Positions 21,851 through 31,900 of a DNA stretch of 64,000 bases are shown piece after piece. The stretch is from NCBI GenBank assembly GCA_018350325.1, contig JAEVLN010000025.1:1-64000 (forward strand). The letters are read 5' to 3'. The first letter of the stretch is position 1. Every line of letters starts with the position of its first letter. Position numbers and translations under genes: made by a program. This stretch comes from Globodera rostochiensis. Lineage: Eukaryota > Nematoda > Chromadorea > Rhabditida > Heteroderidae. The notes beneath the pieces are model-generated. The model saw only the letters and a program-made list of their open reading frames with translations, ran no database searches and had not been told where the DNA came from.

Positions 21851-23742
21851 TCAAAAGGTCAGAACCTTTTTAAACTGAAGCGTCAAAACTACTTGCCCAA
21901 AATCAAATGGAACTTCCCTAAAATAGATTTAAAAAAGGGCCTTAGAAGTAAGTACACATACCGGCCGGTCAGTGTTCGAATCTCAACATCCAAAACGTCC
22001 ACCTCGCGGGCGATTATTTTATGAAATAAAGGGGTCTGGAAATCTTTCTCAACCACGCTCCCTGATTTGCCTTCAACTGCAATCACTTGGAGGAGATTGG
22101 CAAAAGTATTTCCGAAAATCATGCTTTCAATGATCCCACTGTTGAGGTAGATACACAAATGGCTTACGCCGCCGCCCAAATCAACGCAATATTTGGCGAG
22201 ATCCTCGTTTAGGATTTGCTGCTCCTGCTCATAGCCAAGTACGTAGGCCAACTGATCGGTCAACGTGATATGCGAAATTTTGTTGTCAAAGATTTTCAGC
22301 ATAAACCTCCCAATATCCTCCATATAATAGAAACGGAATCCTTTGACGAGCGCGATCAGCTCTTGTTTTTCCTCTCGAGTTTTTGACCCATAGTTTTCGT
22401 CGTACACTTCGCGTTCAAACAACCCTTTGAACTCTGCGATGTTCCGCTGAATTTGGGAGGATGGGTTAAACGCCGGCAGATCCCAGGGCAGCTCTGGGTG
22501 ATAAATCCGATATTTATCAACTGCATTGGCAAAGTGGTATTCATCTTTTTCGTGCAGATAATGGACATCGGGGGTTGGGTCTTTGCCCTGCACTAGACGC
22601 ATCCATCCACCCCTATACGGTTTCAACTCCTTGAGAAGCTCGAGCTCTCGCAGTTTAAATTTTCTTTCTTGATCTCGCCGCATTCTCTCTTCTTCTTTAT
22701 TTTTGTCTTGGCTGGCGCTCTCTTGTTTTAGTTTGCCAACTCTCTCGCTCTCCTTCAGCTCATTCTCTTTCCGCTCATTCTCTTTCCGCTCATTCTCTTT
22801 CCGCTCATTCTCCTTCCGCTCATTCTCCTTCCGCTCTTTCTCCTTCCGCTCATTCTCCTTCCGCTCTTTCTCCTTCCGCTCATTCTCCTTCAGATCATTC
22901 TCTTTCCGCTCATTCTCCTTCCGCTCTTTCTCTTTCCGCTCATTCTCGTTCGTCGCATTCTCTATCCGCTGTAACCTCTCTATCTCCTTACGCGCAGCCT
23001 CTTGCCGTTGTCTCTCAGTCTCTTTGCGGCCATCCTCTAGCCATTTCTGTCTCTTGGCCTTTCGTTCATTTTCAATCCTATCTTTCTCTTTACGGTCTTC
23101 CTCCACCCGCTGCAGCCGCTCTGTCTCTTTACGGTCTTCCTCCAAGCGCCGCAGCCGTTCTTTCTCTTTACGGTCTGCCTCCAAACGCCGCAGCCTCTCA
23201 TTTTCTTTTTCGTACGCATGTCTCTCTTTTTGCTCCTTTTGGGCACGCTCCCTCTCTTGGGTTGCAGTCTCATTTCTCAGAGGCAGGAGAGGGGCTTCGC
23301 CCGGGGGTTCGACGCCTTGCTCTTCCTCAACGACTTCTAGGTCAAAAAGCTCTCCTTCCTCTTCTACAAGAGCTGCCCTTTTCCGCGTCATCAGCCGTTC
23401 CATCTCGGATATCATGCCATGATGGATTCCACGCTCAAGTTGTTGGGGCGAAAGAAAACTCCCGCTTGGCACTCTGAACCTATATTTGCGGCCATCGCGC
23501 AGATGAACAATCACGTATTGTTTCTCAAGCGTGCCCACTGTTGCCCAACTTAAAGGTAATTGGCTAAAATCTCTTGCCCAATTGGCTTACCTGTTGGGGT
23601 AAATTATGCCAGACATTCCCACCATCCACCCCGACCCTTCAAACACCAATTTCTTTGGCAAATGAACTTTGAATTTATTCGTTTTATTTCCAACAAACCC
23701 AGGCGTATTGCTGGGTAAAATTACAAAAAAGGAGTTGGTCAT
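21851..23742 (-). CDS. minor capsid (penton, single jelly-roll) protein with a long charged coiled-coil insert
   Basis: Predicted 601 aa. Exons 23,591-23,742 (ATG 23,742), 21,962-23,548 and 21,851-21,917, with introns of 42 and 44 nt. The total is divisible by three. The N-terminal segment (MTNSFFVILPSN, KFKVHLPKKL, GIIYPNSW) is typical of Maverick penton proteins. So is the C-terminal part (HITLTDQLAYVLGYE, LLQVIAVEGKSGSVVEKDF, VDVLDVEIRTLTGREV). Between them lie about 245 residues of almost only E, K, R, N and Q (22,625-23,360), with 6-residue repeats of the ERKENE type, predicted to be a long coiled coil. Usual pentons of this family are about half this length. The first intron has two in-frame acceptors (15 nt apart); TTTAAG gives the better match. 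Confidence 0.88.
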
Positions 23743-23774
23743 TTTTAACAAATCGATAAAATGATCAAGTGAAA

Positions 23775-24523
23775 TCACTTCCCGCCTGTGTACGGGTGAT
23801 AGGGTCCGTTCTTTGTTGGCGCAAGCTTCTTTTGGTGCTTCATGATCAAGTCCGTGCAGTCAAAGTTCAGCTTGGCACAGTCACGGCAGAAAGTTTGGGT
23901 GAACTCCAAACGGCCGTCGCCATTTTGGGGTGCCAACACGAAACGGCGGTCACCCAGCAGGAAATTGGCGTTTTGGCAATCTTTGCACATAAACGTGAAG
24001 GTGCCATACTAAAGGGGAAAAGTTTAAGTTTAAGTTATTTGGCAGGAGCTCTCTTACCTTTGGTCGAGCGAGTTTCCAAAAGATGGTTGGGTAGTCAAAG
24101 ACACTTGGCTGGCTCTTTTCCTCGCCTGAAGTGAATAAATCGCAAGGCCTGCGATCTTAGAATACCGTCACTTTCGTTGGCACGAATTTTTCGGGGCGGC
24201 AGCTCCTCTTGTTCTTGCTGTTGTTTGTCCCAGCGAGGCTTTCTTCCCCGTTTGGAAGGCCCAGATTTTTCCACAAGGGGCTTTCTGTCGTCCTCGTCGT
24301 CGTCCAAAATGATGACATCATTTTCGGGTTTTTCTAAGTTTTTTGTTTAAAAAAATTGTAATAACGGAAAAAGTAACCTTGTTTAATTTTACGAGGCCCA
24401 TTATTCTCCTTGCTTGAATCCCCAAAGTTTGGCTCTATAAAACGGCGCTTATGACGATTTATAAATTTTGAAATTACTTTGGCTTTCCTCCAGAAATTGT
24501 TCATTTTGTCTTTTAGGAGCCAT
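23775..24523 (-). CDS. 190-aa zinc-binding protein, function unknown
   Basis: Five exons: 24,478-24,523, 24,378-24,434, 24,166-24,333, 24,058-24,125 and 23,775-24,008. Introns are of 43, 44, 40 and 49 nt, and the total is divisible by three. The N-terminal half is charged and disordered. It contains NDVIILDDDEDD, which resembles a SUMO-interaction motif next to acidic residues, and a basic segment KRGRKPRW. The C-terminal half has YGTFTFMCKDC, later FCRDCAKLNFDC, consistent with a C4 zinc ribbon. It is the first gene of the leftward block, divergent from the PAZ gene. I do not recognise the family. A regulatory or late-transcription role is only a guess. Confidence 0.68.
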
Positions 24524-24816
24524 GAATAAAAGATGACAAAAAATAATGACTTTCGCGTAAAATGATCTGCAAAAATGTTTGGGGGAAAAGGGAAAAAGAA
24601 ATAAGGGTGTTAGCTCGCAGGGACCTCTAGACAGTTGCGTTACGAAATAAACGCCCCGCCCATTCGCCTCCTTGAGAGAGAGAGAGAGTACGTGCGTGTT
24701 GAGGGGCCCCAACCAAAGATAGAGAAAGAAAAAGGCGGGAAAACCAAATTTAAAAGCTAAGGCCCAAGCCCTTTATTGATTTTTTCGTCAAACTTTTTAT
24801 TCTTCATTTGTTTAAG
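24524..24816. promoter_or_regulatory. divergent promoter region in the middle of the Polinton
   Basis: The 293 bp between the ATGs of the leftward zinc-protein gene (24,523) and the rightward PAZ gene (24,817) must drive both blocks. It contains a GAGAGAGAGAGAGAG tract near 24,675 and TTTAAAAG about 60 bp before the PAZ ATG, but no clear TATA box. Confidence 0.5.
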
Positions 24817-25361
24817 ATGATCCCGTTAACTACCGCCCTGTCAAAATTGTTGAATTGTAAACCGGAAAATTTGGCGGAATATTTGAATAACCCTGAGGCG
24901 GTGAACAAAGCGTCCGGCTACTTGGGCGGCAAAAAACTCAAAACAACATACTTGAGCCGTGACGCCACGACAAAGGACGTCAAATTTGGCAATTTTTCAC
25001 TAAAATCAGCGTCGGACACCTACGCTTTTGAAGGATTTCTTGGCATGTTTTGTCATCATTTTCCCCCTTCACACTAACACCCTCCTTTTCCAGAGGTCAA
25101 AGTCCACCAATATTTCTACATAAAACACCGAATTCGGCTTCTTTACCCTCAGTTGAAGTGTGTGGTGGAGTACCACAACAAAGGCCACAGCAAATATTAC
25201 CCCTTGGGCAAGTTTTATACCTAAGGGGATTTCGAGAATTGACCCTTTATTTAGAGTTGTTAGCCATTGACGAACTTGCCGAAGGAGGCGATAAAGCGTC
25301 TGACGACCACAACTACTTGGACTACTTGAGTTTCCGAACTTGGCAGACTCCAGTCTATTAA
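24817..25361 (+). CDS. stand-alone PAZ-domain protein
   Basis: 148 aa from three exons: 24,817-25,042, 25,094-25,207 and 25,255-25,361. Both introns (51 and 47 nt) have GC donors (GCATGT, GCAAGT) and AG acceptors; no GT donor gives an open frame. The product reads as an Argonaute-type PAZ domain almost from its first residue. It has an N-terminal helix (LTTALSKLLNC), a strand KKLKTTYLS, NFSLKSASDTYAFE, then VKVHQYFYIKHRIRLLYPQL and KYYPLELLAI. These correspond to the PAZ signature 'TVAQYFK..Y.I.LRYP.LPC' and 'YLPLE'. No PIWI, MID or RNase III domain follows; only an acidic and aromatic tail of about 30 residues. I infer binding of small-RNA 3' ends, with suppression or redirection of host RNAi as the likely role. 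Not reported for Polintons to my knowledge. Confidence 0.72.
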
Positions 25362-25373
25362 GTGGCGCAGAGA

Positions 25374-25844
25374 ATGAAACGGGCAAGGCCGTCGCAGGAG
25401 TTTCCGGAGATTGAGTTCAACGTCAACACAATGGGTCTGACCGTGTATTGCCCCCGGCACCTGAAAACCCCGCGCTTGGTGCCATGGGACCAGCCGGGCC
25501 GCTGCTCTCGCTGCAGGAGCGGCACTGTCGAGCTCGACTACTTTATTCAGGCAGAAGGCGTTACAGTGTTCTCGACTCGGCTCAAAAACGGGGGCGAACA
25601 CTTTGTGCCATTCGACGAGATCGGTAAAGGGTTTGTGTCTACCCTAATCAATAATTTAATTTTAGTGGATTTTGGCGACAACGCCAAAATTCGAATAAGA
25701 TCGCGCAACAAAGTGTTCACTCTGCCATTGAGGCAGCCGGAGGTTTGGCAAGCTGAATCTGTTGCAGGGGCCGGCCAAGTGTTGGCAGTTCAACCGCCGA
25801 CGGAAGTGATAAAGGACGGAGAGGAGAGGAAAGACACAAATTGA
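25374..25844 (+). CDS. small zinc-finger protein, function unknown
   Basis: ATG 25,374 lies 12 bp after the PAZ stop. 25,624-25,665 is very likely a 42-nt intron (GTAAAG...ATTTTAG). Because its length is divisible by three and it lacks a stop, both the spliced (142 aa) and unspliced (156 aa) forms are open. The protein has CPRH...CSRC, a likely C2HC or C4 zinc site, near residues 26-52. A beta-rich middle and an acidic tail EEVIKDGEERKD-like follow. No family is recognised. The position suggests co-expression with the PAZ protein. Confidence 0.6.
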   Translation: MKRARPSQEFPEIEFNVNTMGLTVYCPRHLKTPRLVPWDQPGRCSRCRSGTVELDYFIQAEGVTVFSTRLKNGGEHFVPFDEIGKGFVSTLINNLILVDFGDNAKIRIRSRNKVFTLPLRQPEVWQAESVAGAGQVLAVQPPTEVIKDGEERKDTN

Positions 25845-25904
25845 ATTCTTACCTAAAATTGAGGCCGATCAATCAATCAATCAATTATTCTAATCTTTTT
25901 TGTA

Positions 25905-26598
25905 ATGGACTATCCGAGAATAAACGAGCAAGAGTTAAAATTTCCCATACCCTGCGGGATTATTGTCAGTGGGCCCTCCTCGTCTGGCAAAACCCAACTG
26001 GTCCTTCGCCTATTAAGCTGCGCAGACGAAATGTTTGCCCCTGCCCCTAAGGCAATAGGTTAGCGCTTGATGATTCACAGGTTTATTGGCTGATTAAGTT
26101 TGGGCGTACGGCGAATACTCTGCGCAGATTCCGGAATTGGAGAGGCAGGGCATAATCGTTCATGCAGGAGCCCCGTCAGACGAAATGTTGAACAAGTTGC
26201 CAAAACCCTTTCTCATTGTATACGACGATCTGATGGGCGAGATTGACGCGAAGAAGTTGGCTGACCTGTACACCAAAAAGTCCCACCATAACAACTTTGC
26301 GGTGATTTTCCTCACGCAAAACCTATTCGACAAGGCAATGAGAGTGCCAAGGTCAAACGCCCAGTACATTTTCCTTATGAGGGCGCCAAACGACATGTTG
26401 AGCATTCGCAATTTGGCCACTCAAATATTCCCTCGCGAGCAGGGGTTTCTGATTGACGCTTATAAACAGGCGTGCGCTGAGCCGTATGGGTATTTGTTGG
26501 TGACCCTTCACGCAAACACTAACAACATTTTACGCCTGAGGACAAACATTTTTCCGGAGGACGACGAAAAAATTATATTTGTTTCCAAAAATGGTTAA
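25905..26598 (+). CDS. genome-packaging ATPase (FtsK/HerA, A32-like)
   Basis: 217 aa from exons 25,905-26,058 and 26,099-26,598. The 40-nt intron (GTTAGC...GATTAAG) is in phase 1. Walker A is IIVSGPSSSGKTQLVLRLL at residues 18-36, and Walker B is FLIVYDDLM. A downstream IFLTQN-type sensor and the C-terminal RLRTNIFP follow. This is the ATPase that would pump element DNA into capsids in the Polinton/adeno-like lineage. Its stop overlaps the next ATG (26,591) by eight bases. Both Walker lysine and aspartates are present, so it looks functional. Confidence 0.9.
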
Positions 26599-26986
26599 AC
26601 AAGAAAAGAAACAGCTGATCGGACAACGCGTGTTGGAAAATTACGAATATTTGAAAACCCTTGGAAAGACATCCTCCCAGAAGAAGATACGTCATTTGTT
26701 AAGCAGAGCCGGGTGTGAGGAGCTGTTGACGTTGGTGGAAATCTGTTTGAATATTTTAAACGGAAGTTTTTGTCTGACCAACAAACAAAAGCAAAAGATT
26801 ACCCCCTTTGCAAATTTTGTTCGAAAGTTGGCTCGAGCGAGAAGCGAAAAAAGTGCCAGAAAATTGGTCCTTCAATCCGGCGGTTCACTGTTTGCCCCCC
26901 TATTGGCACCGATATTGATTGAGGCCGCGCGATATTTGCTTTCGGGACGAGAAGATGGCCAACAAACTAATTCTGCTGCCAGTTGA
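26591..26986 (+). CDS. small virion-type protein with hydrophobic C-terminus
   Basis: 131 aa, ATG 26,591, overlapping the ATPase stop. A charged helical N-terminal part (ELLTLVEICLNILNGSFCLT, KLARARSEKSARKLVL) is followed by GG and a hydrophobic stretch SLFAPLLAPILIEAARYLL. This architecture is typical of a small Maverick protein that usually reads 'EICLNVLNG...K...LLxQxGGFLxALLAPLL'. The GG context may be a protease-processing site, and the hydrophobic tail may be membrane-active (inference). Confidence 0.68.
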   Translation: MVKQEKKQLIGQRVLENYEYLKTLGKTSSQKKIRHLLSRAGCEELLTLVEICLNILNGSFCLTNKQKQKITPFANFVRKLARARSEKSARKLVLQSGGSLFAPLLAPILIEAARYLLSGREDGQQTNSAAS

Positions 26987-27725
26987 ACACTACAGGGGAC
27001 TGGTTGCGGCGAGGGAGAAAGTAGAGGATGACGTCACCGATCAGACAAATTTTGGGTTTGTCAAACAACAGTTTGAAAAGGCAAAGAGAAAGAGGGCGGC
27101 AAACGTCAGCGAAAAGAGTGCAGAGTACAATCAGCAGTTGAGGAGATATTTAAAGCTTCGCAAAGAGGTCAAGGACAAACCGGTCAAAGTTCAACTCAGC
27201 AATGGAATGCGCCTGATGACCAAACCCCCTGCAACGGGTGTGCAGCTGAAGCCTGGGCCTGAAGAAGTTGAAGAGACTATTGTGATTGGTGGCAGTGAGG
27301 CGGATGATGATGAGCCTGCGGCAATAAGCAGCCCCAAGTTTTCTACGCCAAAGGAGGTGGAAGTTGGCCCTGAGCCAAGAGTCAGCAGGAAGAGGGATCT
27401 CAAAAAACAGGAGATAATGGCCAAAAAGGAAAAGCTTTTGTCGATAATAAAATCAAACCCCAAGCGGTTTGGCGTAAATGAGCGTGATAAAATCATCAAT
27501 CCCTCAACAGGGCGAGAATTTGTTGATTTTGATTTGACTTGGGCGATTGAACGACTGGTGAACCCCCGTCCGGAAAATGCCCCGTCGCCAAGCGGAACTC
27601 GGGAGCTGACAAAAAAACTCTTGCAAGACCCAACCGCCAAGCAGTTAATCAACCCCCGATTTGTCGGATCCGGAAAGACCATCAAACGCGGGGGATTTTG
27701 CCCTTTAAAATGGAAGAAAAAATAA
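26955..27725 (+). CDS. conserved Maverick 256-aa protein (virion-associated, unknown role)
   Basis: ATG 26,955 lies inside the end of the previous gene. The N-terminal NKLILLPVEHYRGLVAA, a charged helical middle and an acidic linker are followed by a C-terminal conserved domain. That domain runs from LLSIIKSNPKRFGVN through a glycine turn to FVDFDLTWAIERLVN and ends LINP. The pattern 'LVPxxxYxxLL ... YGIN...GSNIxDLxxYxV...P.G...F' is shared by a protein encoded next to the integrase in many Polintons, whose role is not established. The integrase ATG (27,710) overlaps its last codons. Confidence 0.65.
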   Translation: MANKLILLPVEHYRGLVAAREKVEDDVTDQTNFGFVKQQFEKAKRKRAANVSEKSAEYNQQLRRYLKLRKEVKDKPVKVQLSNGMRLMTKPPATGVQLKPGPEEVEETIVIGGSEADDDEPAAISSPKFSTPKEVEVGPEPRVSRKRDLKKQEIMAKKEKLLSIIKSNPKRFGVNERDKIINPSTGREFVDFDLTWAIERLVNPRPENAPSPSGTRELTKKLLQDPTAKQLINPRFVGSGKTIKRGGFCPLKWKKK

Positions 27726-28862
27726 ATAAAATATACACGGACCCCTCCAATCCTGGGGGGTTTGCGGGCGCAAAGCCTTTATACGCGGCAGTCAAAAAGA
27801 AACACCCTGGCGTGAAGAGGGCAGAGTTTGACGACTTTTTGCGGGGAAGTACCACCTATACGCTGTTTAAACCTAAGCGCGAAAAATTCCGCCGCCTAAG
27901 AACAATCCCCGGCGGGTTTATGACCGGTGAGTTACCCTCCCTTTAGCCCTTTTAACTTTGCGTTCAGATGTTCAAGCCGACTTGGCAGACTTCCAAGCCC
28001 TGTCGCGAAAAAATTCAGGCAATCGATATCTTTTGTTGGCAGTTGATGTGCTGTCGAGGCGGATGTTTGGCGTGCCAGTCAAAAGTAAAAAGCCCGCTGA
28101 GATGAAAAGGGCCTTTGAAGAACTTTTTGGCCAAATGCCAAAACTTCCTGAAACCTTGTACACGGACCGGGGGTTGGAGTTTGTGGCCAAACCCCTCAAG
28201 GAATTTTACGCTGAAAAGGGCATCAAAAAGTTTGAGACAAGTTCAAAGAAGAAGGCCGCCGTTGCAGAGCGCGCAATTCGCACGCTCAAAACCCGGCTGT
28301 ACAAATATTTTTCTGCCAAAAATACCTCAACTTGGGTTGATGTACTTGCGAAATTTTTGGCTGCCATAAATAATTCGGTGTGCCGCGCAACCGGCCTAAA
28401 ACCCATCGACATTGATGAACAAAACGCGAGGGAGGTGTGGAAAAAAGTCTATGGCGAAAGTATTGAGCCCTCTATCAAGACCCCCAAGATCAAATTGGGG
28501 GAAAATGTCAGAATTCCAGAACCCAAACACATTTTTGAAAAGGGTATAAAAGTTCAAATCTTAAGTTTTTAAATTAATTAAAATTTTTAGGATATATGCC
28601 AAACTATTCGGACCATGTCTATACTGTTGATGAACGGCGTTCATCCAATCCCGAACATTATTTCGTCAAAGATTATTATGGAACAAAACTCAAACGAAAA
28701 TTTTATTTACCCGAGCTGACAAAAGTAAAAGTTGACAAAAATACACTGTACAGGGTGGAGAAGAAGTACAAGGAGAGGATAAGAGATGGCCAAAAAGAGA
28801 TGTTGGTAAAATTTATTGGATTTTCGGAAAAATATTGGGTTACAAAGGAAGATTTTGATTAA
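27710..28862 (+). CDS. Polinton integrase (rve, DDE) with chromodomain-like tail
   Basis: 354 aa from exons 27,710-27,926, 27,968-28,543 and 28,591-28,862, with introns of 41 and 47 nt. An N-terminal helix region is followed by the rve core. The catalytic acids are D in ADLADFQAL, D in LYTDRGLEF and E in AVAERAIRTLKTRL, with about 35 residues between the last two. The C-terminal YRVEKKYKERIRDGQKEMLV with KFIGFSEKYWV resembles a chromodomain, lacking the last helix. It catalyses insertion of the element; the 6-bp duplication at the ends is its expected product. The stop is 66 bp from the stop of polB (convergent). Confidence 0.92.
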
Positions 28863-28928
28863 AAATAAAATAAAAGAGAAAAATTAAAATTTTAATCGGA
28901 TTCGGGAGCAAGATCGGCGACGTTAAAG

Positions 28929-31900
28929 TTATATTCGGGTTAGGGGACAATTACAACTATGGGGGTTGTTCAGCTGGCAGTACTCCCAATCGGAGTAGCC
29001 AAAGGGGACCACTCGCAGTCCATGGTCCCTGATCACGCCCTTATTGACCGTGGGGTTGAACCTCTTCGCCAGAGGGACGGTGAAGATGTCCCCCTCTTTG
29101 GTGATCCGGAAGTTCTTTGTTGGGTAGTTGAAGCTGCAGTAGTTGTCCACCGCGCCCCACTTCTCCAGCACCATCTCCTTCATCTTTGCGTAGTTGATCT
29201 GCTGGCAGGCGTCCGAGTCGAGGGTGATGCCGCGCAGCTTCATCTTGTATTGGTCCTCGCCGGTGTTGTTGTCCCGCAGCCAAAGGGCGTAGGCCTTTGG
29301 TCCCGCTAAAATAACAATTTAATATTTTTCGGATCCCCGACCCTAAACCATACCGCAAATGAATTCCACAATCGTGTGGTTCGGATATTCATCCGTCAGC
29401 TCTCCTAAACAAGAACTTTTATTTTTTATTTTTTTAAATTCAAAAATACCAAGTTGTTCTCCGCCAGGCAGCGGATCCCCCAGCGCCGTCTCGTACTCGT
29501 AGAAGATGGAGTCGGTGTCCTTAAGGGCAATTTTTAAAAAAATTTATTGGTTTTTTTTAAAAACCAATTACCATATAAAGTACGCGCGTGTCCTTCCGGG
29601 CGGAGCCATCCGGAGCGCAAAAGACCTTGCACAGCGAGTCCAGCAGGTGGATCCGAGCCGCTGAAGTCGTCCAAAGGGCCAATGCGACCTAAATAGTCAA
29701 ATTCAAATTAGTTTCCCTCAAACCCTTCGAAATTTTTACGTTGCTCGTGTCGTGCTCGACCACGTGCTCATCCTTCGTCTTGTAGCACACCATCCAAAAC
29801 TTCTCCGTCAGCTGGTCGATGCTGCTGATCTCGATCTTCTCGTCGTTCAGCAGCTTGGCCAAGTCCGCGTGGTTGTCGATGATCTCCGTTTTGGTCAGCC
29901 GATTCCTAGAATTTAGATTTTTTTTGTTATTTTTTTAAATTATTTTATTTTTGTAAATTTTACCTTAGCGCAAAACGCCCCCAAAGGGAGTTCAGACAGA
30001 GCTTGGCCACGTACCGCAGGCCCGTGTTGTACTTGATATTGTCCGGGTTTAAACGGACTTGGCACACGCTCCAGGCCTTGTCGATGTATGCCTGCTTGCG
30101 GGCGGCCGCCTCCTCCTCGCTGATGCCCTCCTCCGAGCAGTTCGCCGGGTATCCGCTGGCTAAATTAAATTTTTAATTGGAAAACTAAGCCAAATAGAAA
30201 GATTACCCTCAAACTTCATCTTCAGAAACTTTTCGAGGTAGCTGTGGAACAAGAAGCCACTCCAATCGCTTGCCAACGGCCAGTTGTACGCCCTGTAGAC
30301 TCGTGTGACTCTGTAGCCCACTTTGAGGGCCTCCGCCAACTCAATGTGCGGGATTGTCACCGAAAAGCCTTAAATTCAAAATTGAATTAGTTCATATTAA
30401 AAATATTAAACCTCTTTCGGCGTCCTCAAAATGGGGGCAGCTGTACTCCCTGTCGGCGGCGCTTTGGGGTAAAGTTCCGAACACTTGCGGCACAAAGGGA
30501 AGAGCGTCCGTTTGTTCATCCGCAGCGGCAAGACGGGAATGCCGCAGTGGACGTGGCGAGGCGGCACGACGAAACACTTGATGATCCCTTCCAGCCTGTA
30601 CCCGTCGTCCCCGATCATGTCTGCAGGCTTGCACCAGTTGACGTCCTTGTCAAAGTGGATAAGCGTTGGATGACCGACCGGGTAGCTGGTGAACATGTTC
30701 CTGAAGCTTAACCTTTAAGGGCGCCCATTGCCAACCGCTTACCGAGAGGGATAAAGGCTGTTGAAGTCCTTGATTTTGATCGTCCTGGGCAGTAGTTCGC
30801 CAGTTTCCAAGATCACTGACGCCCCTAACCACTCAGGGCCTGTTCGGCCTTTAATTTAATTTTAAAGTATATAAATTTAAATTTTGTAAATTTACCGCCA
30901 AAAAAGGCGTCGTGAAAGTCGATTGGGCCCGAGTCTGGCGTGTTATCGAAGAAAGCCTTCATCGCTGGGGTGTCCTCCAGCAGCCGGTTGAGATGGCACT
31001 CCCAAATGATCTCGACCTCAAACTCCCGCGCAATTTGGGCGATGCGCTTCGCGTCCCTTGCGCGGATGGCTCCCGCTGTCTCCCCTCCGGCAACAATTGC
31101 CGCGGCGTCTGGGAAACAGTTCGGACAGGCGTGCCAGAAGCAACTGTTTGTGCCAAAATTATCGCAAACCGCCCTTTTTTCACTTACCCGTTGACCTCAA
31201 TAGCGAGGTTATTGCCGTCTCCCGGCCTTTCCAGCATCCCGTCCAAGCTGTAGTTACCGAATTTGTACTCTCCGCCAGGGCTTTCGACGTGGCGAAGGGT
31301 GAGGCCGTTTTCGCGCATCTCCTCCTCCGCGCGCCACTTAAGTTATTATTTCTTATTTTATTTATAAATTTTAACTTACCTTTAGGTATTTCCGTGCAAT
31401 CGTGCTTTGCTTTCCTCTCTTCTCGTAGCCAAGGTGGGGGATTATGGCGATCTTCTGCTTGTCGTAGTGCGCCACGGACACAAAAAACTTCATGCAAGCG
31501 GACTAAAATTATTTTAAATATTTTATTTATTTTTAAAATTTAATGAAAACTAACCGGAATCGTCACCGAATCGGTGATGTCGTCAAACGTTTCTTTGTAA
31601 AACAGCTCGCGCATCTTAATCACCCCGTGTGCGAGAATTTGGACGTCTAAATTTAAAAAAAAGTTCAAATTTTATCGCCTAAATAGACCGGTTTTGCAGT
31701 AGTCCGCGATGACTTCGCGCAGAACAAAGGGGGTATTGAAGTTCTCCCTGTGCCATCGCTCAAGTTTCTTGCGTTCCTCCGGGAAATGGCCTCCTGGATA
31801 GTACATCTCAAGCGGCGGCAGCGTTTCGAGCGCCGTGTCGTAATTTGCTTCCTAAACGGCAATTTAAAAGATTATTTTTAATTTTTTTATTTTAGGCTTA

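Larger units (their letters stand above)
18086..21971. repeat. tandem duplication inside the Polinton, copy 2
   Basis: Second copy of 14,199-18,085. It contains three internal TIR subunits, then the protease, membrane protein, capsid and basic-protein genes, and is continuous with the complete penton gene. It is therefore the copy whose gene order runs on unbroken into the rest of the element. Confidence 0.92.

Noticed and set aside
22703..23422. 239-aa + strand ORF of SFSFRSFSFRS type
   Set aside because: Antisense shadow of the charged coiled-coil of the penton gene.
27710..28862. Integrase as evidence for an LTR retrotransposon
   Set aside because: No reverse transcriptase, gag or LTRs; it sits with polB, ATPase and capsid genes inside TIRs with a 6-bp duplication.
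30450..30488. A fifth GC-AG intron in polB (donor GCAAGT)
   Set aside because: Phase does not fit; the GT donor four bases on (intron 30,450-30,484) keeps the frame.
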